A stretch of DNA of 64,000 nt from Maridesulfovibrio sp050916235 (GTDB taxonomy: Bacteria > Desulfobacterota > Desulfovibrionia > Desulfovibrionales > Desulfovibrionaceae). A program made the position numbers and the translations under genes. The stretch spans positions 310,001 to 374,000 of the forward strand of contig NZ_CP104854.1 of the NCBI RefSeq assembly GCF_050916235.1, given 5' to 3'. The notes under the pieces are model-generated. The model did not search any database and was not told where the DNA came from. It worked only from the letters and a program-made list of their open reading frames with translations. How positions within the stretch are numbered: position 1 is the stretch's first letter; every line of letters starts with the position of its first letter. This document shows, piece after piece, positions 1-8,736 of this stretch.

Positions 1-1568
1 ATCATCTGCAGCGGCAGACCGCAGCAGGACTGGTCCATGGGGAATTCAAGGTCAACGCCTTTATTTCTCATGCTCTCAACAGTAGCAACGGACTGTTCGG
101 GATATACGAAGTCCTGAACGCAACCGGAGAACAGTGCCACCTTGAACTTGGTCTCAGCGGGCTTGGCGGGTTTGACCTTGGACCACATGTCCCTGAAGGG
201 AACTTCGGCGACTGTGGGCAGTGCACGAAAGTCGTGATCAGGGGCAAAGATCATGGGCAGGTGACGCATGAAGCCTTCCTTGCCTTTAACAGGCTTCTGA
301 GCATGCTTTGCAATGCGCAGGAACTTGTGAAAGAGCTTGCGGTTCTTCATCATCTTGGCCAGGAAAGTGGAGTACAGGGGATGCCCTTCTTCCTCAAGGA
401 TTCTGGCCTGAATGTCTTTGATAAGTCCGGGCAGGTCTATGCCGCCTGCACAGATTTCCTTACATGCTCCACAGTTGATGCAGTTCTGGACAAGGTTCTT
501 GGCCTTGTCGGTACCGTGGAAGAAGTAGGTAAGGATGAGGCCGATAGCCCCGATATAGATATGGCCCATCTTGTGGCCGCCGACCATGCGGTAGACAGGA
601 CAGACGTTTGCACAGGCGCCGCAACGTACGCAGCGAAGCACCTGAGAGAACACCGGGTCCTTTGCGAGAGCGCGTCTTCCATTGTCCAAAAACACGAAGT
701 GCACTTTCTTCCTGTCATCCTCAGCCGCGGCGCACTCGTTGGACCCGGTGATCCAGGTCACATAGGAGGTGATTGCCTGCCCGGTTGCGTTACGGGGCAG
801 AGCCTTGAGTACGCGCAGAGCGTCATGCAGTTTCGGGGTCAGTTTATCAAGACCCATGAGAGCAACATGAACTCTGGGGAGAGTGGTTACCAGACGGGCG
901 TTACCTTCGTTGGTAACAAGACCGATGGAACCGGTTTCGGCGATAGCGAAGTTACCGCCGGAGATGCCCATATCGGCATCAACAAATTTCTGGCGAAGCT
1001 CACGGCGGGCAACCTTTACGAGCTTCTGAATATCATCGCCCTGCTTCTGGCCGGTAACCTGAGAGAACAGGTCGCTTACCTGATGGCGGGAAAGGTGAAT
1101 CGCGGGCATAACCATGTGGGAAGGACCTTCATGACGCATCTGGATGATCCATTCACCGAGGTCAGTCTCAATAACATTGAGGTTGAGGTCTTCAAGGTGA
1201 TGGTTGAGCAGGGTTTCCTCAGCAGTCATGGACTTGGACTTGACGATTGTCTTGCAGTTCTCATCAAGAGCTATGCGGCCGATGATTTCATTGGCTTCCT
1301 TGGCATCCTTGGCGAGATGAACTACTGCACCACGCTTTTCAGCCTCTTCCTTGAACTTTGCAAAAAGTTCATCAAGGTTGGCAGCTGCACAGTCTTTGGC
1401 CTTGGCGATATCGCTGATCAGACCTTTTTCGTCCATGCCCTTGAATGCGTTGGCGCGGCTGCCGCGGTAGGCCACAGCAAAGTTGTCCATTGCAGTTCTG
1501 AGGAAGTCGTTACCCAGAGTTTCCCTGATTTCTTTTCTGTATTCTTTAAGATTTTTAGCGTCCTGCAT
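1..1568 (-). CDS. ldhH: L-lactate dehydrogenase LUD/iron-sulfur protein, LutB-LutA-type fusion (partial, C-terminus outside window)
   Basis: The ATG lies at 1568 and 522 codons are visible before the window edge. Residues about 60-295 form a LUD domain (as in LutB). Two ferredoxin-type 4Fe-4S motifs follow, with cysteines at 313/316/319/323 and 363/366/369/373. A CCG (LutA/GlcF-type) domain then starts, with Cys483 and the Cys515-Cys516 pair. This LutB-to-LutA fusion is the arrangement of D. vulgaris DVU3033, part of the L-lactate dehydrogenase complex that passes electrons to the membrane pool. The start is only 2 bases after the stop of the LutC-like gene, so the two are co-transcribed as the last visible genes of the lactate operon. 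The family is clear. The substrate (L-lactate) is inferred from operon context. The end of the second CCG domain is not in view. Confidence 0.93.
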   Translation of the reverse strand, partial: MQDAKNLKEYRKEIRETLGNDFLRTAMDNFAVAYRGSRANAFKGMDEKGLISDIAKAKDCAAANLDELFAKFKEEAEKRGAVVHLAKDAKEANEIIGRIALDENCKTIVKSKSMTAEETLLNHHLEDLNLNVIETDLGEWIIQMRHEGPSHMVMPAIHLSRHQVSDLFSQVTGQKQGDDIQKLVKVARRELRQKFVDADMGISGGNFAIAETGSIGLVTNEGNARLVTTLPRVHVALMGLDKLTPKLHDALRVLKALPRNATGQAITSYVTWITGSNECAAAEDDRKKVHFVFLDNGRRALAKDPVFSQVLRCVRCGACANVCPVYRMVGGHKMGHIYIGAIGLILTYFFHGTDKAKNLVQNCINCGACKEICAGGIDLPGLIKDIQARILEEEGHPLYSTFLAKMMKNRKLFHKFLRIAKHAQKPVKGKEGFMRHLPMIFAPDHDFRALPTVAEVPFRDMWSKVKPAKPAETKFKVALFSGCVQDFVYPEQSVATVESMRNKGVDLEFPMDQSCCGLPLQM

Positions 1569-1570
1569 TA

Positions 1571-2194
1571 TTAGTCCTCCAGAAGAAGAATATGAAGTTC
1601 GAGCGGTCCGTGTACGCCAATGGCCAGAACACGCTCAATGTCGGCGGTACGGCTGGCACCGGTGATGAAAGCGGTGTAGTCGCCTTTCATCATGTTTCCT
1701 TCCATCCACTCTTCGAGATCGTAGGAGTTATCCACGAGCTTGGACTTGGGCAGAACTGCGACATGAACTTCACTGATCATGGTAGCAAGACGAAGCTGTT
1801 CGCTGGGACAGTTAATAACAATGGTACCGGTTTCGGCAATGCCGTGGTCGGCATAGGTGAAAGCGATATCGATTCCGCCGAGGTGGTTGCGGACGCTGTC
1901 CTTGATCAGGGTGAATCCGTTTTCGCCGCAGGCCTTGTCGAGGGCTGCGAAATCAGCTTCGTTAAGAGCAGGAGCAGAAATAGTTTTACCGAATTTTGTG
2001 GCGCAAAGCTGTTCAGCCTTGCTGGAGAGGTTCTCCTCACAACCGGATACGAGCAGTTTACAGGCCTCTTTCTTTCCGCAAAGATCCATGGTATAATTGA
2101 TAGCCTCGTCAAGAGAAGAAATCTCTGATACGACGGCGGATACAATTGTAGCCTTGTCAGTGAAAAGCTTAAGACTTTCAGCTTTGACAGTCAT
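1571..2194 (-). CDS. LutC/LldG-type LUD domain protein, L-lactate utilisation
   Basis: A 207-residue protein of the LUD (LutC/YkgG) family. The conserved stretch GIAETGTI lies at residues 118-125, and a TGASRTADIE block follows from residue 178. LutC-type proteins act with the LutA/LutB iron-sulfur proteins in L-lactate oxidation, and here the LutB-LutA fusion begins 2 bases downstream. I chose ATG 2194 because a G-rich Shine-Dalgarno-like run sits just upstream and the protein then begins like its family. The frame is open to 2296, but the extra 34 residues do not look like a LutC N-terminus. It is the probable equivalent of DVU3032. Two hairpins separate it from ackA. Confidence 0.88.
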   Translation of the reverse strand: MTVKAESLKLFTDKATIVSAVVSEISSLDEAINYTMDLCGKKEACKLLVSGCEENLSSKAEQLCATKFGKTISAPALNEADFAALDKACGENGFTLIKDSVRNHLGGIDIAFTYADHGIAETGTIVINCPSEQLRLATMISEVHVAVLPKSKLVDNSYDLEEWMEGNMMKGDYTAFITGASRTADIERVLAIGVHGPLELHILLLED

Positions 2195-2321
2195 TTTTCC
2201 CCCAATTAATTGAGTAATCACATACTCATGATTAATCCCGTTGAAGTCCGGCGGGTTCCCTTCCACAAGATCCGCAGGTACAGCCACATCATTCAAGGCT
2301 GCAACGGGCCGTTTCCAATAG

Positions 2322-2344
2322 GGTCGTTCCGAAACGGAACGACC
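2322..2344 (-). repeat. Perfect intercistronic hairpin between ackA and the LutC-like gene
   Basis: A 10-base perfect inverted repeat (GGTCGTTCCG with its complement) around a 3-base AAA loop, in the 219-base gap between two lactate-operon genes. No U-tract follows in the transcribed direction, so it is more likely an mRNA processing or stability element, or a partial attenuator, than a full terminator. Confidence 0.6.
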
Positions 2345-2361
2345 TTAAACCATCCTTCCAG

Positions 2362-2394
2362 ACCGGGATGGAGTCTTCCACTCTCCACCCCGGT
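2362..2394 (-). repeat. Second intercistronic hairpin after ackA
   Basis: An imperfect inverted repeat: ACCGGG pairs with CCCGGT, then one mismatch, then TGGAG pairs with CTCCA. It begins about 20 bases after the ackA stop on the transcript. There is no U-tract. Together with the hairpin at 2322-2344 it fills the ackA-LutC gap. Confidence 0.5.
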
Positions 2395-2413
2395 TTCATA
2401 TACTTAATACTCT

Positions 2414-3604
2414 CTACAGTCCGAGAACTTTGACAGTATCGTTTGCGATTTCAAGCTCTTCATTGGTGGCAATGATGGCAACCTTCACGGCGCCGTCATC
2501 ATCACTGATAAAGGAGGGAGTTCTATCCCAGTTCAAGTTCTTGTCCTTATTGATGGTGATACCGAAGTTTTCAAGACCGGAAAGGGATCTCGCACGATAT
2601 TCGGGATCGTTTTCGCCGATACCGGCGGTGAATACGATTGCATCCACGCTGCCGAGTTCAAAAGCATAGGCTCCGATGAACTGGCGAACACGGTGGCATG
2701 CCATATCAAGAGCAAGGGCTGCACGCTCGTCGCCTTCAGCAATGCGTGCATGAATGTCGCGCAGGTCGTTGGAACCGCAGATGCCCTTGAGACCGCTTTC
2801 GTTGGTCAGGGTTGCGACAACTTCCTTGGCGCTCTGGTTCTTGCGTTCTGCAATGAAGCCTACAATCGCGGGATCGATGTCACCGCAGCGGGTTCCCATG
2901 ATAATACCGCCGAGAGGGGTAAGACCCATGGAGGTGTCGTAGCACTTGCCCTTTTTAACAGCGGAGATGGAAGCACCGTTGCCGAGGTGAACAGTGATAA
3001 TGTTGCACTCTTCAAGGGGCTTGCCGAGCAGCTTTGCAGTTTCACGGGCAACATACTTGTGAGAAGTACCGTGCATACCGTACTTTCTGATGCCGTATTC
3101 TTTGTAGTATTCGTAAGGAATACCGTACATGTAGACCTTGGGTTCCATGGTCTGATGGAAAGAGGTGTCGAACACCGCTGCCTGCCTTACGCCAGGGAAG
3201 AGTTCCATTGCGGTTTCAATACCGATAACGTGGCCGGGGTTGTGCAGCGGAGCGAGAGGAATACAATCGCGAATGCCCTGCAGAACTTCTGCGTTTACTT
3301 CAACAGGTTCGAAGAACAGCTCACCACCGTGAACAATACGGTGACCAATAGCAGCGATCTCAGCTTTGTCTTTTACTACGCCTTTGTCAGCATCGGTAAG
3401 CATGTTGATGACTTCAACCATACCTTCCCTGTGAGTCGGGAAAGGCTGCTCATTAACGATTTTAGAATCAGTCTTGTAAGTGATGCTGCCCATTTCCTCG
3501 CCGATACGTTCTACGATTCCCGATGCGAGGTCTTTGCCGGTGCTCATGTCCAGAAGCTGGTATTTGATAGAGGAGCTGCCGGCGTTGATTACTAAGATTT
3601 TCAT
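2414..3604 (-). CDS. ackA: Acetate kinase
   Basis: A 396-residue, full-length acetate kinase. It converts acetyl phosphate and ADP to acetate and ATP in the cytoplasm, the substrate-level phosphorylation step of lactate oxidation. Visible motifs are NAGSSSIKY at 7-15, GHRIVHGG at 87-94 (Arg89), FDTSFH with Asp146, HLGNG near 206, MGTRCGDIDP with Arg239, and FTAGIGEN near 325. Arg89, Asp146 and Arg239 correspond to the catalytic residues of the family. The ATG directly abuts the pta stop codon, so the two are translationally coupled. The order pta-ackA inside the lactate operon matches DVU3029-DVU3030. Confidence 0.98.
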   Translation of the reverse strand: MKILVINAGSSSIKYQLLDMSTGKDLASGIVERIGEEMGSITYKTDSKIVNEQPFPTHREGMVEVINMLTDADKGVVKDKAEIAAIGHRIVHGGELFFEPVEVNAEVLQGIRDCIPLAPLHNPGHVIGIETAMELFPGVRQAAVFDTSFHQTMEPKVYMYGIPYEYYKEYGIRKYGMHGTSHKYVARETAKLLGKPLEECNIITVHLGNGASISAVKKGKCYDTSMGLTPLGGIIMGTRCGDIDPAIVGFIAERKNQSAKEVVATLTNESGLKGICGSNDLRDIHARIAEGDERAALALDMACHRVRQFIGAYAFELGSVDAIVFTAGIGENDPEYRARSLSGLENFGITINKDKNLNWDRTPSFISDDDGAVKVAIIATNEELEIANDTVKVLGL

Positions 3605-5722
3605 TTAAATAAGTCCTTTTTCGGCCTGAGCCTGAATTGCTGTGATTGCTACAGTATTTACGATGTCCGGTACGGTACAACCTCTGGAGAGGTCGTTAAC
3701 AGGCTTGTTGAGACCCTGGAGAACAGGGCCGATAGCAACAGACTGTTCGGCGGAGCGTTGTACAGCCTTGTAAGTGTTGTTACCAGTATTAAGATCCGGG
3801 AAAATAAACACGGTGGCCCGGCCGGCAACTTCACTGTTGGGAAGCTTGGTTTTGGCTACGTCAGGATCAATTGCAGCGTCGTACTGCAGCGGACCTTCAA
3901 TCATCAGCTCGGGAGCGCGTTCCTTGGCGATACGGACGGCTTCCTTGACCTTCTCTACATCAGCACCCTTACCGGACTGACCGGTGGAGTAGGACATGAG
4001 AGCAACACGGGGCTCAACACCGAAGATCTTGGCAGTCTGAGCGGAGCTCAGGGCGATTTCGGCAAGCTGTTCCGCATTGGGGTTCGGGTTAACGGCGCAG
4101 TCACCGAAAACAAGAACGCGGTCTTTAAGGCACATCAGGAACACGCTGGATACGATGGAAGCACCGGGCTTGGTCTTGATGAACTCAAATGCGGGGCGAA
4201 TGGTCTGCTGAGTGGTGGTGATGGAACCGGAAACCATACCGTCCGCATGGCCTTTGTAGACCATCATAGACGCGAAGTAAGTGGGATCAAGCATGCGGTC
4301 ACGGGCATCGGACATGCGGATGCCTTTGTGTTCGCGCAGTTTGAAATAGGTTTCACAGTAATCCTGGAACTGAGGAGAAGACTCAGGATCAAGGATACGT
4401 ACATCATTCATTTCCAGACCGAGCTGGGAGATCTTGGTTCCGACTTCGTTGGCATTTCCGAGCAGTACGATGTCGGCAACGCCGCGACGGGTAAGGATAT
4501 CCGCTGCACGAAGCACCCTTTCACCGGTTCCTTCAGGCAGAACGATGATCTGCTTGTTGGCCTTGGCTTTCTGAACCAGCTTGTACTCGAACATCTTGGG
4601 GGTAACCTTGCTGGACTTGTTGGTTACCAAACGATGTCTGAGTTCGTCAGTTTTGACGTGGGATTCAAAGGCACCGAGTGCAGAAGCTGTCTTGCGCTGG
4701 TCTTCGGGATCGATTCTTCCGTAGAGTTCACTCAGAATCTGAGTGGTGCGATAGGTGTTGGTGTCTACGGAAAGAATGGGAATGGGCACACCGGTCCACC
4801 CTTCGATCAGCCTGTGGACGCTGGCACTGGGCTGCAGTCCGCCGGTAAGCAGAATTCCGGAAATATCCGGGAAAGAGGTTGAAAGCCTGGAGGCGAGTGA
4901 ACTCAGAATAATATCGGAGCGGTCACCGGGAGTGATGATGAGGCTTCCATTCTCAATGTACTCAAGGAAGTTTCCGATCCGCATGGCAGCGATTACGTAA
5001 TCGTCAACCAGAGTGTCGAGTCTTCCATGACCGTAAAGTACGGAAGCACCGAGCCATTTGCGAACATCGTTCATGCTGGGGTTGCCCAGAGATTCGTTCT
5101 CGGCGATACCGTAAACAAGAAGTTCCTGAGTGCATCTGGTCTTGCATTTGATGCTGGAAAGGATCTCGGCTTTTTCAGCGGGATCAACGGTGAGTCTGTT
5201 GATGATGGCAGCAACAGTATCTACGCCCTTGTCTTCCAGTGCATCGATAACAAGCTGGGTGGATGCGATGATGTCTTCTGCAGACTTGCCGCGCCCGTTG
5301 GCAACGAGGAGTACGGGACAGCTGAGGTTGGCGGCAATTTCAGCATTAATGTCGAACTCGAAGTTCTGATCCTTGCCCTGAAAGTCTGTGCCTTCACAAA
5401 GGACGAAATCATACTTCTCTTCAAGCTTACTGTACTTGTTGAGAATGTTTTCCAGCAGCAGGGAGTGTTTGCCGCTGTTGATGAGTTCCCGGGCTTCCTT
5501 TAAAGTGTAGGCGTAGGTGTCCTCATAATTGATATCCAGGTTGAAGTAGCTCATGATCAGATTGATGTCATGATCACGCGAGCCGGTCTGGTTATCATTA
5601 ATGATGGGTCGGAAGATGGCTACGTGCTGCAGGTCTCTGAGCAGCAGCTGCATCACGCCCAGAGCAATGGCAGATTTACCGCTCTTCTCTTCGGTGGCAG
5701 TGATGTAAAGGTTTTTGGACAC
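3605..5722 (-). CDS. pta: Phosphate acetyltransferase, long form with N-terminal BioD-like and DRTGG domains
   Basis: A 705-residue long-form Pta. It converts acetyl-CoA and phosphate to acetyl phosphate and CoA. The N-terminus is a BioD-like P-loop region (TATEEKSGKSAIALG, residues 8-22). A DRTGG-type domain lies roughly at 210-330, and the catalytic PTA domain at about 375-700 begins near LPEGTGERVLRAADI. The start is GTG 5722, preceded by GGAGAT seven bases away. It is followed without a gap by ackA. A strong hairpin at 5890-5920 separates it from the iron-sulfur dehydrogenase subunit upstream, so its dose may differ from that of the dehydrogenase genes. Confidence 0.97.
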   Translation of the reverse strand: MSKNLYITATEEKSGKSAIALGVMQLLLRDLQHVAIFRPIINDNQTGSRDHDINLIMSYFNLDINYEDTYAYTLKEARELINSGKHSLLLENILNKYSKLEEKYDFVLCEGTDFQGKDQNFEFDINAEIAANLSCPVLLVANGRGKSAEDIIASTQLVIDALEDKGVDTVAAIINRLTVDPAEKAEILSSIKCKTRCTQELLVYGIAENESLGNPSMNDVRKWLGASVLYGHGRLDTLVDDYVIAAMRIGNFLEYIENGSLIITPGDRSDIILSSLASRLSTSFPDISGILLTGGLQPSASVHRLIEGWTGVPIPILSVDTNTYRTTQILSELYGRIDPEDQRKTASALGAFESHVKTDELRHRLVTNKSSKVTPKMFEYKLVQKAKANKQIIVLPEGTGERVLRAADILTRRGVADIVLLGNANEVGTKISQLGLEMNDVRILDPESSPQFQDYCETYFKLREHKGIRMSDARDRMLDPTYFASMMVYKGHADGMVSGSITTTQQTIRPAFEFIKTKPGASIVSSVFLMCLKDRVLVFGDCAVNPNPNAEQLAEIALSSAQTAKIFGVEPRVALMSYSTGQSGKGADVEKVKEAVRIAKERAPELMIEGPLQYDAAIDPDVAKTKLPNSEVAGRATVFIFPDLNTGNNTYKAVQRSAEQSVAIGPVLQGLNKPVNDLSRGCTVPDIVNTVAITAIQAQAEKGLI

Positions 5723-5889
5723 TGGGATTATCTCCTGTGTAATGCGTAAACAGCTGGAAGGTTTCAGAGCCGGATATGAAACAGTTCACGCAAATTCATT
5801 AATTGATTTTTGGGCCGGACCTGACTGAAAAGGTCCTACAAACCCGAAATTCGTTTCCAACCATCCCCATAAAAACGCTTTTCTGCAAA

Positions 5890-5920
5890 GTAGTCCAGAG
5901 TGAAGTCCACTCTGGACTAC
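5890..5920 (-). repeat. Strong 13-bp hairpin between the dehydrogenase iron-sulfur gene and pta
   Basis: GTAGTCCAGAGTG pairs perfectly with CACTCTGGACTAC around a 5-base loop. Only three U residues follow on the minus-strand transcript, so termination is probably incomplete. It may act as an attenuator or as a 3'-end-protecting mRNA structure inside the operon. Confidence 0.65.
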
Positions 5921-5937
5921 TTTATCGTATATCTATT

Positions 5938-7233
5938 TTACTTAAGGGAGTCTGCGTATATTTCAAGAACGTGCTTGACTTCAACACCACCACCGGACTG
6001 GGAAAGCATGTCCCCAAGCTGCATCATGCATGCGGGGCAGCCGGTTGCAGCCACCTGAGCGCCTGCATCACGAACATTCCTGGCCTTACGCTGGCCGATG
6101 CTCTTGGACAGGTCATAGTGGTAAAGGTTGAAGGAACCGCCGCAGCCACAGCAGCGGTTGGCTTCGTTCATCTCTTTGAATTCATAACTTTCATTGGCCT
6201 TAAGCAGAGCGCGGGGCTGGGCGGAAACACCCAGAGACTTCGAAAGGTGGCAGGGATCGTGATAAGTAACGACCTTTCCGCCCTTCTTGGACTCGGCTGG
6301 TGTCTTTACACCAAGGATGTCCACGAGGAAAGCATTAACATCCATGGTCTTCGCAGCCAGTTCCTGTACTTTTTCCTTGAAAACGGAATCTTCGTTATCA
6401 ATCATCTTTGTCCATGTCTCATGGATGGTGGCTGTGCAGGTTGCACAGGGAGTCACCAGATAATCGAAACTTCCGCCTTCAAAGGCCTTAATATTCTGCT
6501 TCATAAGCTCGACCATAGTGTCGGCGTCGCCTGAAGCCAGAGTCGGGATACCACAGCAGGCCTGTCCCTTGGGCAGGAACACTCCTACTCCGTGGTGCTT
6601 GAAGATCTTCATTGCTGCATGCCCTACGTTGGGGAACATTTTGTCCACAACACATCCGGGGAAGAAAGCAACCTTAAGGCCGCTCACGCCGCGGGGAGTA
6701 TCAACCTCAGGGTAGTCCTTCCGGAAAGGACGTTTTGCCAGAGGATTAAAGTGACGTTCACCGAGCAGCGGATTAAGCATCGCACAGCTTGCGGTGTTTG
6801 CAGCCTGGTCGGCGATCTTTGCAAACGGTCCCTGGAACTTCGCACTCATGTCGGTCAGCATGTTGAACAGCTTCGGACGGGTGAGCAGGCCCTTGAAGAT
6901 CATCTTCTTGGCCGGTGAAAGTCCCTTATATCTGGTTACGATGACGCGGGCCTTCATGAAGATGTCCATGATCTTTACGCCACTGGGGCAGTTGGCTGCA
7001 CAGGAGCCGCAAAGAAGACATCTGTTAAGCTTTTCGTTGACCTGATCCGCATCCTTGACCATTTCATGGGCCAGCTTCTCGAGCAGGGCGATCTTGCCGC
7101 GGGTTACGTCGGCTTCCTTCATGGTTTCGGCGAATACCGGGCACACGGCCTGGCACATACCGCACTTCATGCAGGCGACCATCTGGTCGTCCAGCTCCAT
7201 GAGATTCTGAGCTAATTGCTTGAGATCATTCAT
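5938..7233 (-). CDS. GlcF-like iron-sulfur subunit of the lactate (D-lactate) dehydrogenase
   Basis: 431 residues with two 4Fe-4S motifs near the N-terminus (Cys21/24/27/31 and Cys72/75/78/82). Two CCG domains follow: FFPGC with ACCGIP, and HDPCH with RCCGCGG, the latter close to the C-terminus. These are the iron-sulfur partners of GlcD-type flavoproteins and carry electrons from the FAD subunit toward the quinone pool or a membrane acceptor. The gene starts one base after the GlcD-like gene ends, so they form an obligate pair. It corresponds in position to DVU3028. No membrane segment is evident, so membrane attachment would be peripheral. Confidence 0.92.
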   Translation of the reverse strand: MNDLKQLAQNLMELDDQMVACMKCGMCQAVCPVFAETMKEADVTRGKIALLEKLAHEMVKDADQVNEKLNRCLLCGSCAANCPSGVKIMDIFMKARVIVTRYKGLSPAKKMIFKGLLTRPKLFNMLTDMSAKFQGPFAKIADQAANTASCAMLNPLLGERHFNPLAKRPFRKDYPEVDTPRGVSGLKVAFFPGCVVDKMFPNVGHAAMKIFKHHGVGVFLPKGQACCGIPTLASGDADTMVELMKQNIKAFEGGSFDYLVTPCATCTATIHETWTKMIDNEDSVFKEKVQELAAKTMDVNAFLVDILGVKTPAESKKGGKVVTYHDPCHLSKSLGVSAQPRALLKANESYEFKEMNEANRCCGCGGSFNLYHYDLSKSIGQRKARNVRDAGAQVAATGCPACMMQLGDMLSQSGGGVEVKHVLEIYADSLK

Positions 7234-7234
7234 C

Positions 7235-8620
7235 CTACAGTGCTCCGATAATCTTGTTGGGATTCAGGATGCCCTTGGGATCAATAGCTCTCTTCATGCG
7301 CAGGGAGTACTCGAGAGTTGCCCTGGAAGTTTCTTTTTCCATCCACTTGGACTTTGCCATTCCGATGCCGTGCTCGCCGGAGAGGGTTCCCTTGAGGGAG
7401 ATCGCAACTTCGAAGATTTCGTTGACGGCTTCTTCTACACGATGGAACTCTTCCTTGTTGCGGTTGTCGCAAAGGATGGTGGGGTGCAGGTTACCGTCAC
7501 CGGCATGACCGAAGGTTCCGATGTCGAGCTTGTACTTGGCCGCAATCTTGTTCAGACCTTCCATCATTGCAGGAATCTGTGAACGGGGAACAGTTGCATC
7601 TTCGAGAACGGTAGTCGGTTTCGCACGGGCAAGAGCAGGCAGTGCGTTGCGGCGTGCAGTCCAGAGAGCTTCACGCTCTGCAGCGGTTTCAGCCATCTTG
7701 ACTTCGTTTGCACCGCACTTCTTACAGATGTTAACGACCTTTTCTGCGTCTTCAATAACTTCAGCCTGATGACCGTCAACTTCGATGAGCAGGATTGCGC
7801 CTGCTTCACGGGGCAGACCGGCCTTGGTGTAGTCGTCAACGTAGCGGATGGTGGAGTTGTCGAGGAACTCCAGAGTACAGGGAACAATGTGGTTGGCGAT
7901 GATGGCGGCAACGGTTTCAGAAGCAGTCTGAACGTTGGGGAAAACTGCCATCATGGCTTTGGATGCCTTCGGCGGCGGAACAAGCTTCAGGATGATGTTG
8001 GAAAATACACCCAGAGTTCCTTCGGATGCAACCATGAGGCCGCCGAGGTTGTAGCCGGTTACGCATTTTACGGTGCGGGAACCGGATTTAATGAGGTCAC
8101 CGTTTACATCGTAGAAGTCGATGCCCATAACGTAGTCTTTGGTGACGCCGTATTTGAGTCCGCGGAGTCCGCCTGCGTTCTCCGCAACGTTACCACCGAT
8201 GGTGGAAACAGCCTGGGAACCCGGATCCGGGGGATAGAAAAGTCCAGTCTTGGCAACAGCAGCTGCGAACTGAGCGGTAACAACACCGGGTTCGACAACA
8301 GCGTAAAGGTCTTCTTCGTTGATTTCGAGGATTCTGTTAAGACCGTTGGTCAGACACACAACTCCGCCGGGGTGGGGAATGGTTCCGCCGGAAAGGTTGG
8401 TTCCTGCACCGCGAACAGTCATGGGAAGACCGTGTTTGTTACAGAGGGCAGTAATGGGGCCAAGCTGCTCGGTGCTGGTGGGCTTGATTACCAGCGCAGG
8501 CACCTGGGGATCGAGCACTGCGGAGTCATAAGAGTATGCATGCAGGTCAGCTTCTTCATGCATGACACCTTCAGCACCGACGATCTGTTCAAATTCTTTT
8601 GCCAATTTTGCATTTGACAT
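7235..8620 (-). CDS. GlcD-like FAD-binding lactate (probably D-lactate) dehydrogenase
   Basis: A 461-residue flavoprotein. A PCMH-type FAD-binding domain covers about 35-215, with GGTIPHPGG and the stretch PDPGSQAVSTIGGNVAENAGG. A FAD-oxidase C-terminal domain covers about 220-458, with HAGDGNLHP and GEHGIGMAKSKW. The equivalent gene in D. vulgaris (DVU3027) has been assigned as D-lactate dehydrogenase; glycolate oxidase is the other family activity. I prefer ATG 8620 because AGGAG lies about 9 bases upstream. A TTG further upstream at 8647 would place that AGGAG inside the coding region. Confidence 0.92.
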   Translation of the reverse strand: MSNAKLAKEFEQIVGAEGVMHEEADLHAYSYDSAVLDPQVPALVIKPTSTEQLGPITALCNKHGLPMTVRGAGTNLSGGTIPHPGGVVCLTNGLNRILEINEEDLYAVVEPGVVTAQFAAAVAKTGLFYPPDPGSQAVSTIGGNVAENAGGLRGLKYGVTKDYVMGIDFYDVNGDLIKSGSRTVKCVTGYNLGGLMVASEGTLGVFSNIILKLVPPPKASKAMMAVFPNVQTASETVAAIIANHIVPCTLEFLDNSTIRYVDDYTKAGLPREAGAILLIEVDGHQAEVIEDAEKVVNICKKCGANEVKMAETAAEREALWTARRNALPALARAKPTTVLEDATVPRSQIPAMMEGLNKIAAKYKLDIGTFGHAGDGNLHPTILCDNRNKEEFHRVEEAVNEIFEVAISLKGTLSGEHGIGMAKSKWMEKETSRATLEYSLRMKRAIDPKGILNPNKIIGAL

Positions 8621-8691
8621 GTTTTTTTGCTCCTGTACGTAAAACAATCTTTATATTTAGACTAGCCTTATGAAAACCCGGCTAAATTAAA

Positions 8692-8721
8692 CCCAGGGCC
8701 GAAGCCGTCTCCGGCCCTGGG
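8692..8721 (-). repeat. GC-rich intercistronic hairpin between permease and dehydrogenase
   Basis: CCCAGGGCCG pairs perfectly with CGGCCCTGGG around a 10-base loop in the 116-base gap after the permease gene. The following transcript reads UUUAAUUU, a broken U-tract, so weak or partial termination is possible. Confidence 0.6.
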
Positions 8722-8736
8722 GGGGAAGGAATTAAT

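Noticed and set aside
234..1574. A 446-codon plus-strand frame opposite the LutB-LutA fusion
   Set aside because: Antisense shadow; the minus-strand frame carries LUD and iron-sulfur motifs.
2195..2296. N-terminal extension of the LutC-like protein
   Set aside because: The 34 extra residues do not resemble LutC, and the internal ATG at 2194 has a G-rich ribosome-binding site.
3758..4882. Long plus-strand frame opposite pta
   Set aside because: Antisense shadow of an unmistakable phosphate acetyltransferase.
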